Source: Nocardioidaceae bacterium
Lineage (GTDB): Bacteria > Actinomycetota > Actinomycetes > Propionibacteriales > Nocardioidaceae
DNA: 9,020 nucleotides
Assembly (NCBI GenBank): GCA_020438665.1
Contig: JAGQUE010000199.1
Span: 1 to 9,020 of the forward strand
Direction: 5' to 3'
Positions 6,721 to 9,020 of the stretch are shown here, piece after piece. Made by a program: the position numbers and the translations under genes. The notes beneath the pieces were generated by a model. The model did no database searches, had not been told where the DNA came from, and saw only the letters and a list, made by a program, of their open reading frames with translations. The first letter of the stretch is position 1. Every line of letters starts with the position of its first letter.

Positions 6721-9020
6721 GTGAGCGAGCATCCCTCCGCGGAGCATGCGCGGCTGGCCGAGTCGCCGGGTGACCACGACCCGTGGCGGCTGTGGGGGCC
6801 CTATGTCGCCGGGCGGCAGTGGGGCACCGTGCGCGAGGACTACTCCGCCGACGGCGACGCATGGGCGGCGTTCCCGTTCGACCACGCGCATCGTCGGGCC
6901 TACCGCTGGGGTGAGGACGGGCTCGCCGGCGTGTGCGACCGCTACGGGTTCCTCAACCTCGCGGTCGCACTCTGGAACGGTCGTGACGACCGGCTCAAGG
7001 AGCGCTTCTTCGGTCTCACCAACGCCGAGGGCAACCACGGCGAGGACGTCAAGGAGTACTGGTGGCACCTCGACGCCACCCCGACCCACTCCTATGCCGA
7101 GTGGCTCTACCGCTATCCGCAGGCGGCTTATCCCTATGACGACCTGGTCGCTGAGAGCGCGAGGCGGGATCGTTCGCAGCCCGAGTATGAGCTGGCCGAC
7201 ACCGGCGTGCTTGCCGAGGACCGGTTCTTCGACATCCACGTGGTGCATGCCAAGGGGTCGCCCGAGGACCTCTGCCTCCGGATCTCGGCGACCAACTGCG
7301 GACCGGACCCTGCGCCACTCGACCTGGTGCCGCAGCTGTGGTTCCGCAACACCTGGCGCTGGGGGCGCGACGACCGTACGCCGACGCTGCGCCGGGTCGA
7401 CCCCGTGGCGGGGACCGGCCACGTCACCGTCGAGGCGCAGCACGCGCTGCTGGGCCGCTACCTGCTGTCGGCGCAGGGGGAGCCCGAGCTGCTCTTCTGT
7501 GACAACGAGAGCGACCTGGTCGGCCTCTTCGGGGCGGCCGCCAACCCCACGCCGTACCCCAAGAACGGCGTCGACGCCGCGATCGTGCGCGGCGACCGGT
7601 CACTGCTCAACCCGGCCTCGTCCGGCACCAAGGTGGCGCTCCGCTATCACGTCGAGGCCGTCGCGCCGGGCGAGACAGTGACCGTGCAGCTGCGGCTCAG
7701 CGCCGACACTGCCGCCGGCCATCCGTTCGGCGACCCGTTCGACGCCGTCGTCGCCGACCGGCGCGCGGAGGCCGACGAGTTCTATGCGGCGGTGATCCCG
7801 GCGGACACCGTCGACGTCGACCGCGACGTCGCCCGGCGCGCGTTCGCCGGGCTGCTCTGGGGCCGGCAGCTCTATCGCTACGACGTCGCCGCGTGGCTCG
7901 AGGGTGACCCCGGCCAACCGCCCGCGCCCCCGGAGCGCCGGTCGCCCGGCAGCCGCAACGTCGACTGGCGACACCTCTATCTCGCCGACGTCATCTCCAT
8001 GCCCGACGAGTGGGAATATCCCTGGTTCGCGGCCTGGGACCTCGCCTTCCACTGCGTCACGCTCGCCCACGTCGACCCGGCCCAGGCCAAGCAGCAGCTG
8101 CTGCTGCTGTGCCGCGAGTGGAGCCAGCACCCCAACGGCCAGCTGCCCGCCTATGAGTGGTCGTTCTCCGACGTCAACCCGCCGGTGCACGCCTGGGCCG
8201 CCTGGCAGGTCTATGTCCTCGACGGCGCCCAGGACCACGGCTTCCTCGTGCGGATCTTCGGCAAGCTGCTGCTCAACGTCGGCTGGTGGGTCAACCGCAA
8301 GGACCCCGACGGCTCGGACCTGTTCGAGGGCGGCTTCCTCGGCATGGACAACATCGCGCTGTTCGACCGCAGCAAGGAGGTCCCGCCCGGCTGGCGGCTC
8401 GAGCAGAGCGATGCCACCTCGTGGATGGCCTTCTTCGTGCTGTCGATGCTGCGGATCGCGATCGAGCTCGCCCGTCGCGACCGGCACTGGGACGACCTCG
8501 CGTCGACCTTTCTCGAGCGCTACGTCGCCATCGCCGCCGCGATGGACACCTTCGGCTCGCAGGGTGTCTCACTGTGGCACGAGGAGGACGGCTTCTTCTA
8601 TGACGTCCTCATCGCCGACGACGGCCACACCATCGAGCCGCTCCGGGTCCGCTCGATGGTCGGTCTGCTGCCGCTGCTCGGCGTCGCCGTCGCGCCCGAC
8701 TGGGTGCAGCACGAGCTGCCCGACTTCACCGAGCGGCTGCGCTGGCTGCGCGGCAACCGGGCCGGCCGTGTCGCCGGCCTCTTCACCTTCCGCGGCCCCG
8801 ACGGCACCCACACGACGCTGAGCCTGGTCGACCCCGACCGCTACCGCCGGCTCGTCGCGCGCCTGCTCGACGAGGCGGAGTTCCTGTCGCCGTACGGCGT
8901 CCGCTCACTGTCGGCCGCCTATCGCGACGGCTACACCACGAGCGTGGCCGGCCAGTCGATGTCGATCTCCTATGACCCCGGCGAGTCGACGTCCTGGCTG
9001 TTCGGCGGCAACTCCAACTG
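6721..9020 (+). CDS. GH63/MGH1-like glucosidase, C-terminus beyond window
   Basis: The first 766 codons of a large cytoplasmic glycoside hydrolase, with no signal peptide. It matches the bacterial family annotated as glucosidase (related to mannosyl-oligosaccharide glucosidase, usually about 870-900 residues), so roughly 100-130 residues are missing. The N-terminal beta-rich domain has [20 protein letters not shown] (21-40), a short [11 protein letters not shown] run (90-100) and NHGEDVKEY (105-113). The (alpha/alpha)6 catalytic domain follows from about residue 370. [14 protein letters not shown] (431-444) contains Asp440, the likely general acid by family analogy. The window ends at SWLFGGNSN, just before the region where this family carries a conserved W-x-G-P-x-W-like motif and the catalytic base. 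The natural substrate is unknown; an alpha-glucoside is likely. GTG 6721 is the only sensible start near the domain and has a leaderless -10. It is divergent from the MDMPI-like gene. Confidence 0.9.
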   Translation, partial: MSEHPSAEHARLAESPGDHDPWRLWGPYVAGRQWGTVREDYSADGDAWAAFPFDHAHRRAYRWGEDGLAGVCDRYGFLNLAVALWNGRDDRLKERFFGLTNAEGNHGEDVKEYWWHLDATPTHSYAEWLYRYPQAAYPYDDLVAESARRDRSQPEYELADTGVLAEDRFFDIHVVHAKGSPEDLCLRISATNCGPDPAPLDLVPQLWFRNTWRWGRDDRTPTLRRVDPVAGTGHVTVEAQHALLGRYLLSAQGEPELLFCDNESDLVGLFGAAANPTPYPKNGVDAAIVRGDRSLLNPASSGTKVALRYHVEAVAPGETVTVQLRLSADTAAGHPFGDPFDAVVADRRAEADEFYAAVIPADTVDVDRDVARRAFAGLLWGRQLYRYDVAAWLEGDPGQPPAPPERRSPGSRNVDWRHLYLADVISMPDEWEYPWFAAWDLAFHCVTLAHVDPAQAKQQLLLLCREWSQHPNGQLPAYEWSFSDVNPPVHAWAAWQVYVLDGAQDHGFLVRIFGKLLLNVGWWVNRKDPDGSDLFEGGFLGMDNIALFDRSKEVPPGWRLEQSDATSWMAFFVLSMLRIAIELARRDRHWDDLASTFLERYVAIAAAMDTFGSQGVSLWHEEDGFFYDVLIADDGHTIEPLRVRSMVGLLPLLGVAVAPDWVQHELPDFTERLRWLRGNRAGRVAGLFTFRGPDGTHTTLSLVDPDRYRRLVARLLDEAEFLSPYGVRSLSAAYRDGYTTSVAGQSMSISYDPGESTSWLFGGNSN

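Noticed and set aside
7600..8487. Minus-strand frame (295 aa) opposite the glucosidase
   Set aside because: Shadow of the conserved glycoside hydrolase; no motif or ribosome site supports it.

Overview
The window is about 70% GC, gene-dense and strongly G/C-biased at third codon positions. With the apparent leaderless promoters and a mycothiol-dependent-type enzyme, this points to a high-GC actinobacterium. The genus cannot be fixed from sequence alone. The small secreted protein at the left edge looks mycobacterial in style. The heavy use of TAT for tyrosine in the other genes is more reminiscent of other Actinobacteria.

Left half (about 1-3500, minus strand): a complete arginine deiminase operon, transcribed arcA -> arcB -> arcC. 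Arginine deiminase makes citrulline and ammonia, catabolic ornithine carbamoyltransferase phosphorolyses citrulline to ornithine and carbamoyl phosphate, and carbamate kinase turns carbamoyl phosphate and ADP into ATP. Catalytic motifs are intact in all three enzymes. No arginine/ornithine antiporter (arcD) and no regulator gene is visible. The arcC stop codon overlaps by four bases (GTGA) the start of a truncated small secreted protein with different codon use.

Middle (3501-5886): a 115-bp divergent spacer with a nested inverted repeat separates arcA from a plus-strand CoA-binding-domain protein (YccU type). Converging on that gene is a large SulP/SLC26 anion transporter with a C-terminal STAS domain. 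Upstream of the transporter are three 11-bp direct repeats that resemble an actinobacterial PHO box.

Right part (6011-9020): a mycothiol-dependent-type (MDMPI/DinB-like) protein on the minus strand and a large GH63/MGH1-like glucosidase on the plus strand are divergently transcribed from an 89-bp spacer. Each start is preceded, at exactly the same distance, by a TANNNT -10 element, so both transcripts are probably leaderless. The glucosidase runs off the right end.

No RNA gene, insertion sequence, CRISPR array or phage feature was seen. No gap between genes exceeds about 125 bp. The long plus-strand open frames lying opposite arcABC and sulP are high-GC shadows. I found no clear new multi-gene system. 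The most interesting signals are regulatory: the PHO-like repeats, the paired leaderless promoters and the stem-loop over the CoA-binding gene's start.
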